Positions 43,660 through 51,232 of a DNA stretch of 64,000 nt are shown here, in pieces. The notes beneath the pieces are model-generated. The model was not told the origin of the DNA, ran no database searches, and saw nothing but the letters and a program-made list of their open reading frames with translations. Source of the stretch: Candidatus Bariatricus faecipullorum (GTDB lineage Bacteria; Bacillota; Clostridia; Lachnospirales; Lachnospiraceae); contig DWYV01000023.1 in the NCBI GenBank assembly GCA_019118525.1, positions 1 to 64,000 of the forward strand, given 5' to 3'. Made by a program: the position numbers and the translations under genes. Numbering within the stretch: the stretch's first letter is position 1; each line of letters opens with the position of its first letter.

Positions 43660-44640
43660 ATGGAAAAGAGAGAACTTGGAAAGGGCGGGCTTCTGGTAAA
43701 CCCGGTAGGTCTGGGCTGTATGGGATTCAGCCATGCCTATGGGGAACCCATGGAAAAAAGCAGTGCGGTGCGCATGATTCGGAAGGCCTGGAAGATGGGC
43801 TACGATTTTTACGACACGGCGGAGACTTACTGGGGCACATATCCGGACGGCACCGTTTCCTATAATGAAGAACTGGTGGGAGAGGCCCTGAAAGACGTCC
43901 GGGACAAGGTGGTCATCGCCACAAAAATGGGCGTGTCCCACAATGCGGACCGGTCCCTGCGGGTGGACAGCCGCCCGGAGACTATCCGAAAAAGCGTGGA
44001 GGGCAGCCTGAAAAGACTCCACACCGATTACATTGACCTTTACTACCAGCACCGGATGGACCCGAATGTGGAGCCGGAAACCGTAGCGGAAGTGATGGCG
44101 GAACTGATAAAAGAAGGAAAAATCCGTGCCTGGGGAATTTCGGAAGTGACAGAGGACTACCTCAGGCGGGTCCATGCGGTCTGCCCGGTGACAGCGATTC
44201 AGAACCGGTATTCCATGATGGCCAGATGGCACGAGAGTCTTTTCCCCCTGTGCGAAGAACTGAATGTGGCGTTCGTGGCCTTTTCACCCATGGCAAACGG
44301 TCTGCTTTCCGGAAAGTATACTCCGGCTACCCGGTTTGACAAAGAGAAGGACTACCGTTCGGACATGCCTCAGTATACCGAAGAGGGCTATGCGAAGGCA
44401 GAAGGACTTCTGCACCTGCTGGAAGAGATGGCAAAGGAGAAGCAGGTCACCATGGGACAGCTTTCCCTGGCCTGGATGCTGAATAAGAAACCCTATATCA
44501 TTCCCATTCCCGGTTCCCGGAAGGAAGAACGTCTGAGGGAAAACTTCGGGGCAGGGGATATTGTGCTGAGCGCGGAAGAGATTGCGGCGATTGACACAAA
44601 ACTGGATACCATGCAATTTGACGTCTTTGGCGGACACTGA
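43660..44640 (+). CDS. Aldo/keto reductase
   Basis: This 326-residue NADPH-dependent reductase has YDTAETYWG near residue 52-60, TKMGVSHN with the catalytic lysine, DLYYQHRMDP with the active-site histidine, and IPIPGSRKEERL in the cofactor site. It matches AKR families that act on sugar or quinone aldehydes. TATAAT at 43630-43635 and a GAAAGGAGG ribosome binding site lie upstream. A REP-like palindrome begins 5 nt after the stop. Confidence 0.92.
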   Translation: MEKRELGKGGLLVNPVGLGCMGFSHAYGEPMEKSSAVRMIRKAWKMGYDFYDTAETYWGTYPDGTVSYNEELVGEALKDVRDKVVIATKMGVSHNADRSLRVDSRPETIRKSVEGSLKRLHTDYIDLYYQHRMDPNVEPETVAEVMAELIKEGKIRAWGISEVTEDYLRRVHAVCPVTAIQNRYSMMARWHESLFPLCEELNVAFVAFSPMANGLLSGKYTPATRFDKEKDYRSDMPQYTEEGYAKAEGLLHLLEEMAKEKQVTMGQLSLAWMLNKKPYIIPIPGSRKEERLRENFGAGDIVLSAEEIAAIDTKLDTMQFDVFGGH

Positions 44641-44644
44641 TACG

Positions 44645-44705
44645 GTCGGGGACGGGTACGGGCCGGCCTGTACCCGTCCCCGACTACAACTCAGAAACAA
44701 TTCGG
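44645..44705. repeat. REP-like palindromic element, copy E
   Basis: Arms of 20 bp (44645-44664 and 44665-44684, one G-T wobble) are followed on the right by the tail TACAACTCAGAAACAATTCGG, which on the minus strand contains GAATTGT and GAGTTGTAGTC with GTAG two bases from the stem. It lies between the aldo/keto reductase stop and the terminator of the minus-strand tRNA gene. Confidence 0.92.
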
Positions 44706-44742
44706 AAAATAAAAAATCCGCAGAACCGTTCCGGTTTCTGCG
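44705..44742 (-). terminator. Intrinsic terminator of tRNA-Leu
   Basis: On the minus strand an 11-bp stem (CGCAGAAACCG/CGGTTCTGCGG) with loop GAA is followed by ATTTTTTATTTTC. It lies 35 nt downstream of the tRNA 3' end and overlaps the tail end of REP-like copy E. Confidence 0.9.
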
Positions 44743-44776
44743 AACTTTCTATAAAAATATCGGCTTTGAGTGTAAA

Positions 44777-44859
44777 TGCGGAAGATGGGACTTGAACCCA
44801 CACGCCCTTGCGAGCACTAGAACCTGAATCTAGCTCGTCTGCCATTCCGACACTTCCGC
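44777..44859 (-). tRNA. tRNA-Leu(CAG)
   Basis: On the minus strand an 83-nt cloverleaf is seen: acceptor GCGGAAG/CTTCCGC with discriminator A, anticodon stem CTAGA/TCTAG around loop TTCAGGT (anticodon CAG, reads CUG), a long variable arm (GCTC-GCAA-GGGC) typical of leucine tRNA, and T-arm GTGGG-TTCAAGT-CCCAT. CCA is not encoded. Confidence 0.97.
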
Positions 44860-44877
44860 AACTCGCTGACAAAAGCT

Positions 44878-44905
44878 ATTATAACACAAAAATAGGTCTT
44901 GTCAA
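44878..44905 (-). promoter_or_regulatory. Promoter of tRNA-Leu, overlapping the fab promoter
   Basis: Minus strand TTGACA (44900-44905), 16-nt spacer, TATAAT (44878-44883), start about 12 nt before the tRNA. The -35 shares five bases with the -35 of the divergent fab promoter (44899-44904). Confidence 0.88.
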
Positions 44906-44927
44906 ACATTTTTTTTTATGATATATT
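44899..44927 (+). promoter_or_regulatory. Promoter of the fatty-acid synthesis operon
   Basis: TTGTCA (44899-44904), 17-nt spacer, TATATT (44922-44927). The predicted start is near 44934, leaving a leader of about 119 nt before fabH. The hexamer overlaps the tRNA-Leu -35 on the other strand. Confidence 0.8.
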
Positions 44928-44936
44928 AACATTTAG

Positions 44937-44982
44937 TTTGAGAGTCAAAGTATTTTAAAATCAAATATTTTGAACATTCAAA
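44937..44982 (+). promoter_or_regulatory. FabT-like operator boxes of the fab operon
   Basis: Box 1 is TTTGAGAGTCAAA (44937-44949) and box 2 TTTGAACATTCAAA (44969-44982); between them is TCAAATATTTTGA on overlapping bases. The pattern TTTGA-N3-TCAAA matches streptococcal FabT sites. Both lie just downstream of the start site, where a MarR-type repressor would block transcription; the last gene of the cluster encodes such a protein. Confidence 0.65.
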
Positions 44983-45052
44983 GCAAACACACCGAAAAAC
45001 CGGGCCGGACAGAAGATGGCCCGGGAAAAAATAAAGTCATGGAGACAGAGAA

Positions 45053-46015
45053 ATGATAGGAAAGATTTGTGGGACGGGCTCCTATGCCCCGTCAAATTAC
45101 TGGGACAATAACGACCTGGCAAAAATGGTAGACACCAGCGATGAGTGGATAAGAGAGCGGACCGGTGTAGTCCGCCGGCACATTTCCGTGGACGATACCA
45201 CCGTCAGCATGGCAGTCAAAGCGTCCAGGGCGGCTCTGGAAAATGCGGGTGTAAAGCCGGAGGAACTGGACCTGATTATCGTATCTACCATTACTTCTAA
45301 TAAAATCATCCCCTGCGCGGCCTGCGAGGTACAAAAAGAACTGGGGGCGGTAAACGCCACCTGCTTTGACATGAGCGCAGCCTGCAGCGGGTTCCTTTTT
45401 GGCTATAATGCGGCCCAGGCATACATTTCCTCCGGAATGTATCAGACGGTTCTGCTGGTGGGAAGCGAGATGCTCTCCCAGATAGTAAACTGGCAGGACA
45501 GAAGCAGCTGCATTCTTTTCGGGGACGGGGCAGGCGCCGCCGTGTTCCGCCCGGCAGAGGGAGTCCTTCCTCCCTGCGTAACTTATTCCGACGGCGCGAA
45601 AGGCCAGGTGCTTTCCTGCGAGAGCCGTCATCAGAAGGGCTGGGAAGAAAAAGTCAAAGAAGGCAGTACCGTGGTATACATGGATGGCCGGGAAGTCTTC
45701 AAATTCGCCGTGAAGCAGGAGCCCGCGGCCATCCGGAAGCTGATGGAGCTGACCGGGGAAAAGCTGGAAGACATTGACTGGTTCATTCTGCACCAGGCCA
45801 ACTTAAGAATCATTGAGTCGGTGGCAAAACGTCTGAAAGTGGACATGGCGAAATTTCCGACCAATATCCACGAATATGGAAACACCTCATCCGCCAGCAT
45901 TGCTATCCTGCTGGACGAGATGAACCGGAAGGGAATGCTAAAGGAAGGGCAGAAGATTGTTCTGTCAGGCTTTGGAGCCGGACTTTCCTGGGGCGCGTCC
46001 CTGCTGACATGGTAA
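45053..46015 (+). CDS. fabH: Beta-ketoacyl-ACP synthase III
   Basis: FabH starts fatty-acid synthesis by condensing acetyl-CoA (or branched acyl-CoA) with malonyl-ACP. The 320-residue protein has the catalytic triad: Cys111 in DMSAACSGFLFG, His in WFILHQANLRI, and Asn in IHEYGNTSSAS, plus the C-terminal GFGAGLSWG. It is first of ten syntenic fab/acc genes. The promoter and FabT-like boxes lie upstream. Confidence 0.97.
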   Translation: MIGKICGTGSYAPSNYWDNNDLAKMVDTSDEWIRERTGVVRRHISVDDTTVSMAVKASRAALENAGVKPEELDLIIVSTITSNKIIPCAACEVQKELGAVNATCFDMSAACSGFLFGYNAAQAYISSGMYQTVLLVGSEMLSQIVNWQDRSSCILFGDGAGAAVFRPAEGVLPPCVTYSDGAKGQVLSCESRHQKGWEEKVKEGSTVVYMDGREVFKFAVKQEPAAIRKLMELTGEKLEDIDWFILHQANLRIIESVAKRLKVDMAKFPTNIHEYGNTSSASIAILLDEMNRKGMLKEGQKIVLSGFGAGLSWGASLLTW

Positions 46016-46082
46016 AAAGAGGCCGGATACAGATGTCTCTTTTACATAGAAACTAAAAAAGAAAGAAAAGGAGAACAAAAAC

Positions 46083-46304
46083 ATGTTAGAGAAAGTAAAG
46101 AACATTGTAGCAGAGGGTCTTGGAGTTGACGTGGCAGAATTAACAGAGGAAACCACATTCGAGTCTCTGGGAGCAGATTCCCTGGATTTAATGGATATGG
46201 TTATGTCTTTTGAGGATGAATTCAAGGTAGAGATTGACACAGAAGCAATCGGCGACCTGAAGACAATCGGCGATGTAGTAAAATATATCGAAAGCCTGCA
46301 GTAA
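46083..46304 (+). CDS. acpP: Acyl carrier protein
   Basis: This 73-residue acidic helical protein carries the growing acyl chain on 4'-phosphopantetheine attached to Ser33 in GADSLDLMDM. The length and acidic composition are typical. A strong AAAAGGAG site precedes it, and two GC hairpins follow the stop before fabK. Confidence 0.97.
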   Translation: MLEKVKNIVAEGLGVDVAELTEETTFESLGADSLDLMDMVMSFEDEFKVEIDTEAIGDLKTIGDVVKYIESLQ

Positions 46305-46320
46305 GAAAAGAAAGAATCTG

Positions 46321-46376
46321 AGCCGGGGCCGGGGTTACCGGGCCCGGCTGAACTATCCGAATGTGCCGTCCGGCAC
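46321..46376 (+). other. Two tandem stem-loops between acpP and fabK
   Basis: Stem-loop 1 (46321-46349) pairs AGCCGGG with CCCGGCT and an inner CCGG/CCGG; stem-loop 2 (46363-46376) is GTGCCG-TC-CGGCAC. Neither is followed by a T-run, so they are not simple terminators. They could protect the 3' end of an acpP segment or attenuate read-through into fabK. Confidence 0.6.
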
Positions 46377-46417
46377 AAAAACAGGACGCAGAAGAAAGAA
46401 TAGAGAGAGGTTGTAAT

Positions 46418-47356
46418 ATGAAAACAGAAGTAACCGAATTACTGGGAATTGAATATCCAATCATCCAGGGCGGAATGGCCTGGGTTGCTGAGTATCATCT
46501 TGCGGCCGGCGTATCAAATGCCGGTGGGCTTGGACTCATTGGAGCCGCAAACGCTCCGGCAGAGTGGGTACGTGAACAGATTAGAGAAGCGAAAAAACTG
46601 ACGGACAAACCGTTTGGAGTTAATATTATGCTGATGAGTCCCTACGCGGACGAAGTGGCAAAAGTAGTGGCGGAGGAAGGCGTCAAAGTGGTAACCACAG
46701 GCGCGGGAAATCCGGAAAAATACATGGAGCTCTGGAAAAACGCAGGAATCAAGGTGATTCCGGTTGTGGCTTCCGTGGCTCTTGCAAGACGTATGGAGCG
46801 CTGCGGTGCGGACGCACTGGTAGCGGAGGGCTGCGAGTCCGGCGGACATATCGGGGAGACGACCACCATGGTGCTGGTGCCCCAGGTAGTGGACGCTGTG
46901 AAGATTCCGGTGATTGCGGCCGGAGGAATCGCAGACGGAAGAGGCGTGGCGGCAGCATTTATGCTGGGAGCCCGCGGTGTACAGATGGGTACACATTTTG
47001 TAGTAACGAAAGAATCTATCGTTCATGAAAACTATAAGCAGGCCATTCTCAAGGCCAAAGACATTGACACCCGTGTGACGGGCCGTTCTACCGGACATCC
47101 AGTGCGGGTGCTGAGAAACCAGGTGACCCGGAAATATCTGGATATGGAAAAACAGGGCGCTACCTTTGAAGAGCTGGAAAGCCTGACGGTAGGCGGACTG
47201 CGCCGGGCCGTGCAGGAAGGCGACGTGACAAACGGAAGCCTGATGGCAGGACAGAGTTCCGGTCTGGTAAAAGAAGAATGTACCTGTAAAGAGCTGATTG
47301 ACCGTCTGGTAAAAGAGACAGACGCTCTGATTGGAGGGGCCGGTTTCTATGAGTAA
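46418..47356 (+). CDS. fabK: Enoyl-ACP reductase II
   Basis: FabK is the FMN-dependent enoyl-ACP reductase that finishes each elongation cycle in many Firmicutes. The 312-residue protein starts in family fashion (LLGIEYPIIQGGMAWV), has NIMLMSPYADE, the catalytic-region VAEGCESGGHIGE, AAGGIADGRGVAAAF, and GARGVQMGTHFV. No fabI is present in the operon. ATG 46418 follows GAGAGAGG; the end overlaps fabD by 8 nt. Confidence 0.95.
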   Translation: MKTEVTELLGIEYPIIQGGMAWVAEYHLAAGVSNAGGLGLIGAANAPAEWVREQIREAKKLTDKPFGVNIMLMSPYADEVAKVVAEEGVKVVTTGAGNPEKYMELWKNAGIKVIPVVASVALARRMERCGADALVAEGCESGGHIGETTTMVLVPQVVDAVKIPVIAAGGIADGRGVAAAFMLGARGVQMGTHFVVTKESIVHENYKQAILKAKDIDTRVTGRSTGHPVRVLRNQVTRKYLDMEKQGATFEELESLTVGGLRRAVQEGDVTNGSLMAGQSSGLVKEECTCKELIDRLVKETDALIGGAGFYE

Positions 47357-48272
47357 AATCGCATTTATCTATCCCGGCCAGGGAGCCCAGAAATGCGGAA
47401 TGGGCCAGGATTTTTATGAACATAGTGCATCAGCAAAGGCAGTGTACGACAAAGCCACTGAACTGCTGGACATAGATATGAAAGCGTTGTGCTTTGAAGA
47501 AAACGACAAACTGGATCTGACCGAATATACCCAGGCGGCGCTGGTTACCACCTGCCTGGCCATGACAAAGGTAGTGGAGGAAGCCGGACTGAAACCGGAC
47601 GTAACCGCAGGCTTAAGTCTGGGCGAGTACTGCGCCATCAGCGTGGCGGGAGGCATGAAGGAAGAAGACGCCATCCGTCTGGTCCGGACCCGCGGAATCC
47701 TGATGCAGAATACCGTTCCTGCAGGGGAGGGCGCCATGGCGGCCATCCTGGGCATGACCGGGGAAGCCATTGAAGAAGTTATTCGGGACATGGAAAACGT
47801 CTCCGTGGCAAACTATAACTGCCCGGGACAGATTGTCATCACCGGGGAGACAAAAGCAGTGGAAAAAGCAGCGGAAGCCCTGAAGGAAGCAGGCGCGAAA
47901 CGGGCCGTGATGCTCAATGTCAGCGGACCGTTCCATTCTCCCATGATGAAACCGGCGGGAGAGGAACTGGCAAAGGTTCTGGAAAAAACAGAACTCAGCG
48001 AGCTTCAGATTCCCTATGTCACAAACGTAACGGCAGAGTATGTGTCCGATATTTCAGAGACAAAGGCGCTTCTGGCCGAGCAGGTAGCTTCTACCGTGCG
48101 CTGGCAGGAAAGTATGGAGCGGATGATTGCAGAGGGCGTGGACACCTTCGTGGAAATCGGTCCGGGAAAAACGCTGGCAGGATTCATGCGGAAGATTAAC
48201 CGGAATGTGAAGATGTACAACATCGGAACCTGGGAAGATGTGGAAAAAGTGACGGCAGAGCTGCTGGCATAA
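47349..48272 (+). CDS. fabD: Malonyl-CoA-ACP transacylase
   Basis: FabD transfers malonyl from CoA to ACP. The 307-residue protein has FIYPGQGAQ near the start, the nucleophile Ser90 in AGLSLGEYCA, and the catalytic His196 in VSGPFHSPMM. ATG 47349 overlaps the fabK stop (ATGAGTAA), indicating coupled translation. Confidence 0.96.
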   Translation: MSKIAFIYPGQGAQKCGMGQDFYEHSASAKAVYDKATELLDIDMKALCFEENDKLDLTEYTQAALVTTCLAMTKVVEEAGLKPDVTAGLSLGEYCAISVAGGMKEEDAIRLVRTRGILMQNTVPAGEGAMAAILGMTGEAIEEVIRDMENVSVANYNCPGQIVITGETKAVEKAAEALKEAGAKRAVMLNVSGPFHSPMMKPAGEELAKVLEKTELSELQIPYVTNVTAEYVSDISETKALLAEQVASTVRWQESMERMIAEGVDTFVEIGPGKTLAGFMRKINRNVKMYNIGTWEDVEKVTAELLA

Positions 48273-48287
48273 GAAGGAGAAAAAGAG

Positions 48288-49028
48288 ATGTTAAACGAAA
48301 AAGTAGCAGTAGTGACCGGGGCTTCCCGAGGAATCGGAAAAGCCATCGCAAAAGAATTTGCGGCCCAGGGAGCTACCGTGATTATCAATTATAACGGCTC
48401 TGCGGAAAAAGCGGAGGCCGTAAAAAAAGAAATCGAAGAGGCAGGCGGGAAGGCAGAGGCCATGCAGTGCAATGTGGCGGATTTTGACGCCTGTGAGGCC
48501 TTTTTCAAAAAAGTAATCGAAGAGTTCGGACGGGTGGATATCCTGGTGAACAATGCCGGAATCACAAAGGACGGACTGATGATGCGGATGTCCGAGGAAG
48601 ATTTCTCCTCTGTTATCGACGTCAATCTGAAGGGAACCTTCCACTGTATCCGGTTTGCTTCCCGTCAGATGATGAAGCAGAGATACGGACGGATTATCAA
48701 TATGTCCTCCGTGGTAGGCGTGGCCGGAAACGCGGGCCAGGTCAACTACGCGGCTTCCAAGGCCGGTGTTATCGGTATGACCAAATCCGCGGCGAAAGAG
48801 CTTGCGAGCCGGGGAATTACGGTGAACGCCATCGCCCCGGGATTTATTGAGACGGACATGACCAGCGTTCTGTCCGACAAGGTGAAAGAAGCCACACTGG
48901 GCCAGATTCCGCTGGGACGTCTGGGCCAGGGCCGTGACATCGCTGCCGCAGCGGCATTTTTTGCATCCGATGCAGCCGGTTATATCACCGGTCAGGTGCT
49001 GCATGTGGACGGCGGCATGGTAATGTAG
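48288..49028 (+). CDS. fabG: 3-oxoacyl-ACP reductase
   Basis: FabG reduces the keto group using NADPH. The 246-residue short-chain dehydrogenase has the cofactor loop TGASRGIG (10-17), NNAG, and the catalytic Ser141, Tyr154 and Lys158 in INMSSVVG and NYAASKAG. The GGVEVDGGM-like C-terminus here reads LHVDGGMVM. Gene order and 15-nt spacing fit the fab operon. Confidence 0.96.
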   Translation: MLNEKVAVVTGASRGIGKAIAKEFAAQGATVIINYNGSAEKAEAVKKEIEEAGGKAEAMQCNVADFDACEAFFKKVIEEFGRVDILVNNAGITKDGLMMRMSEEDFSSVIDVNLKGTFHCIRFASRQMMKQRYGRIINMSSVVGVAGNAGQVNYAASKAGVIGMTKSAAKELASRGITVNAIAPGFIETDMTSVLSDKVKEATLGQIPLGRLGQGRDIAAAAAFFASDAAGYITGQVLHVDGGMVM

Positions 49029-49052
49029 GAAGAAAAGATGGGAGAAAGAAAC

Positions 49053-50303
49053 ATGAGCATGGTAGAAAAGCGCAGAGTTGTGATAACCGGCATGGGAGCG
49101 GTAACTCCGATTGGAAACACCGTAGAAGAGTTCTGGAACAGCGTAAAGGCCGGAAAGGTTGGAATTGGAGAGATTACCAGATTCGACACCACAGACTACA
49201 AGGTAAAAATTGCGGCAGAGGTAAAAGATTTTTCCCCCAGGGAAAGAATGGACTTTAAGGCGGCAAAGCGGATGGAGACATTCTCCCAGTATGCGGTGGC
49301 CGCTGCGAAGGAAGCCTGCGAGGACGCCGGATTTGATATTGAAAAAGAAGACCCCTACCGCTGCGGCGTGATTGTAGGTTCCGGTATCGGAAGCCTGCAG
49401 CAGGTAGAAAAGAACTATACCATTATCAGGGAAAAGGGACCGAACCGGGTGAATCCCCTGATGGTTCCCCTGATGATTTCCAATATGGCGGCCGGAAACA
49501 TTTCCATCCAGCTGGGACTGAAAGGGAAGTGCACCAATGTGGTGACAGCCTGCGCCACCGGAACCAACTGTATCGGCGACGCGCTCCGCGCAATCCAGTA
49601 CGGGGATGCGGAAGTGATGTTTGCAGGCGGTACGGAGTCCAGCATCTGCCCCACCGGGGTGGCCGGATTTACGTCTCTGACAGCCCTTACCACTTCCAAC
49701 GACCCGGAGCGTGCCTCCATTCCTTTTGACAAGGACCGGAGCGGATTCGTGCTGGGCGAGGGAGCCGGCGTGGTGGTTCTGGAAGAACTGGAACACGCAA
49801 AGAAACGGGGAGCGAAGATTTACGCCGAGGTGGCCGGATACGGCGCTACGGGCGACGCGTTCCACATCACCTCTCCCGCGGAGGACGGAAGCGGTGCGGC
49901 AAAGGCCATGGAATATGCCATGGAAGAAGGGGGCATTACCCCGGCGGACGTGGATTATATCAATGCCCACGGAACCAGTACCCACCACAACGACCTGTTT
50001 GAGACCTATGCCATCAAGAGAGCCTTCGGGGACGCGGCAAAGGATGTGGTGATTAACTCCACCAAATCCATGATTGGCCATCTGCTGGGAGCGGCAGGAG
50101 CCGTGGAATGTATCGTGACGGTAAAGACCATTCAGGAAGGATTTATTCACCAGACCATGGGAACCAGGGAAACAGATGAAGAGTGTGATTTGAATTATGC
50201 CGTAGGGGCGTCGGTGGAAAAGGAAGTCCGGTACGCTCTGACAAATTCTCTTGGATTCGGCGGACACAACGCCACACTTCTTTTGAAAAAGTATGAAGAA
50301 TAG
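49053..50303 (+). CDS. fabF: Beta-ketoacyl-ACP synthase II
   Basis: FabF carries out chain elongation with malonyl-ACP. The 416-residue enzyme has the nucleophile Cys167 in VTACATGTNCIGD and the two histidines in NAHGTSTHHND and IGHLLGAAGAVE. ATG 49053, with GGGAG 8 nt upstream, is preferred to ATG 49038. The gene is placed between fabG and accB. Confidence 0.95.
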   Translation: MSMVEKRRVVITGMGAVTPIGNTVEEFWNSVKAGKVGIGEITRFDTTDYKVKIAAEVKDFSPRERMDFKAAKRMETFSQYAVAAAKEACEDAGFDIEKEDPYRCGVIVGSGIGSLQQVEKNYTIIREKGPNRVNPLMVPLMISNMAAGNISIQLGLKGKCTNVVTACATGTNCIGDALRAIQYGDAEVMFAGGTESSICPTGVAGFTSLTALTTSNDPERASIPFDKDRSGFVLGEGAGVVVLEELEHAKKRGAKIYAEVAGYGATGDAFHITSPAEDGSGAAKAMEYAMEEGGITPADVDYINAHGTSTHHNDLFETYAIKRAFGDAAKDVVINSTKSMIGHLLGAAGAVECIVTVKTIQEGFIHQTMGTRETDEECDLNYAVGASVEKEVRYALTNSLGFGGHNATLLLKKYEE

Positions 50304-50314
50304 AGGGAGAAAAA

Positions 50315-50776
50315 ATGGAATTTGAACAGTTAATCCAGTTAATTCAGACCGTCTCTGATTCTACACTGACCGGGTTCAAATATGAGCAGAGCGGTATCAA
50401 AATCAGTATGCAGAAGGAAAAAGTTCAGATTGCCGCGGCGGGAGCAGTCGTGACAGCTCCGGTGACAGAGTTTGCGGCGCCGGCAGCAGCACCGGAAGTT
50501 TCCGCAGCTTCCGCAGAGACAAAGGAAGCGCCGGCGGCGGAAGGAAAGCTGATTAAGTCTCCCCTTGTGGGAACGTTCTATGCAGCGCCCTCCGAAGACG
50601 CAGAGCCCTTTGTGACAGAGGGAGCCACGGTAAAGAAGGGCCAGACCATTGCCATTGTGGAGGCTATGAAGCTGATGAACGAGATTGAAAGCGAATTCGA
50701 CGGAACGGTGGCTGAGATTCTTGTGGAAAACGGCGAAGCCGTAGAGTACGGACAGCCCCTTTTCCGGATTGTATAG
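50315..50776 (+). CDS. accB: Biotin carboxyl carrier protein of acetyl-CoA carboxylase
   Basis: The 153-residue protein carries biotin on Lys119 in VEAMKLMNE. The N-terminal part (MEFEQLIQLIQTVSDS) is followed by an Ala/Pro-rich linker (about 40-77) and the biotinyl domain, as in other BCCPs. It delivers carboxybiotin from AccC to AccDA, both encoded close by. Confidence 0.96.
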   Translation: MEFEQLIQLIQTVSDSTLTGFKYEQSGIKISMQKEKVQIAAAGAVVTAPVTEFAAPAAAPEVSAASAETKEAPAAEGKLIKSPLVGTFYAAPSEDAEPFVTEGATVKKGQTIAIVEAMKLMNEIESEFDGTVAEILVENGEAVEYGQPLFRIV

Positions 50777-50794
50777 AGACAGAAGAGGTGCAGT

Positions 50795-51223
50795 ATGAAA
50801 CATTTGGGAATTGAAGAGATTAAAAAGATTATTCCTCACCGCCATCCGTTTCTCCTGGTGGATTACATTGAAGATTACGAGCCGGGAGAATATGCTGTGG
50901 GATACAAATGCGTGACCTACCGGGAAGATTTTTTTGCCGGACATTTCCCCCAGGAACCGGTGATGCCGGGCGTCCTGATTGTGGAGGCACTGGCCCAGGT
51001 GGGAGCCGTGGCCATTCTGGCAGAGGAAGAGTTCCAGGGAAAAACGGCATACTTCGGAGGAATCAAGAACTGTAAGTTCCGCCGGAAAATTGTGCCGGGA
51101 GACAAAATCAGACTGGAAACCAGAATCATTAAGAGGAAAGGCCCCCTGGGAGTCGGAGAAGCCATCGCGTCCGTGGACGGGGAGATGGCTGTAAAAGCGG
51201 AATTATCTTTCATGATAGGATAG
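50795..51223 (+). CDS. fabZ: 3-hydroxyacyl-ACP dehydratase
   Basis: FabZ removes water from 3-hydroxyacyl-ACP. The 142-residue hot-dog protein has the active-site His50 in FFAGHFPQEPVMPG and Glu64 in VEALAQ, with the start IIPHRHPFLLVD typical for FabZ. It sits between accB and accC; its TAG is 9 nt from the accC start. Confidence 0.96.
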   Translation: MKHLGIEEIKKIIPHRHPFLLVDYIEDYEPGEYAVGYKCVTYREDFFAGHFPQEPVMPGVLIVEALAQVGAVAILAEEEFQGKTAYFGGIKNCKFRRKIVPGDKIRLETRIIKRKGPLGVGEAIASVDGEMAVKAELSFMIG

Positions 51224-51232
51224 GTGGACACC

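Noticed and set aside
48291-50267. A 658-codon open frame on the minus strand opposite fabG and fabF
   Set aside because: It lies antisense to two unmistakable fab genes, has no recognisable domain, and is rich in Cys/His as expected of a GC-driven shadow frame. Similar long antisense frames at 30221-31897, 14912-16210, 16788-18296, 34080-35441 and 61389-62828 were dropped for the same reason.
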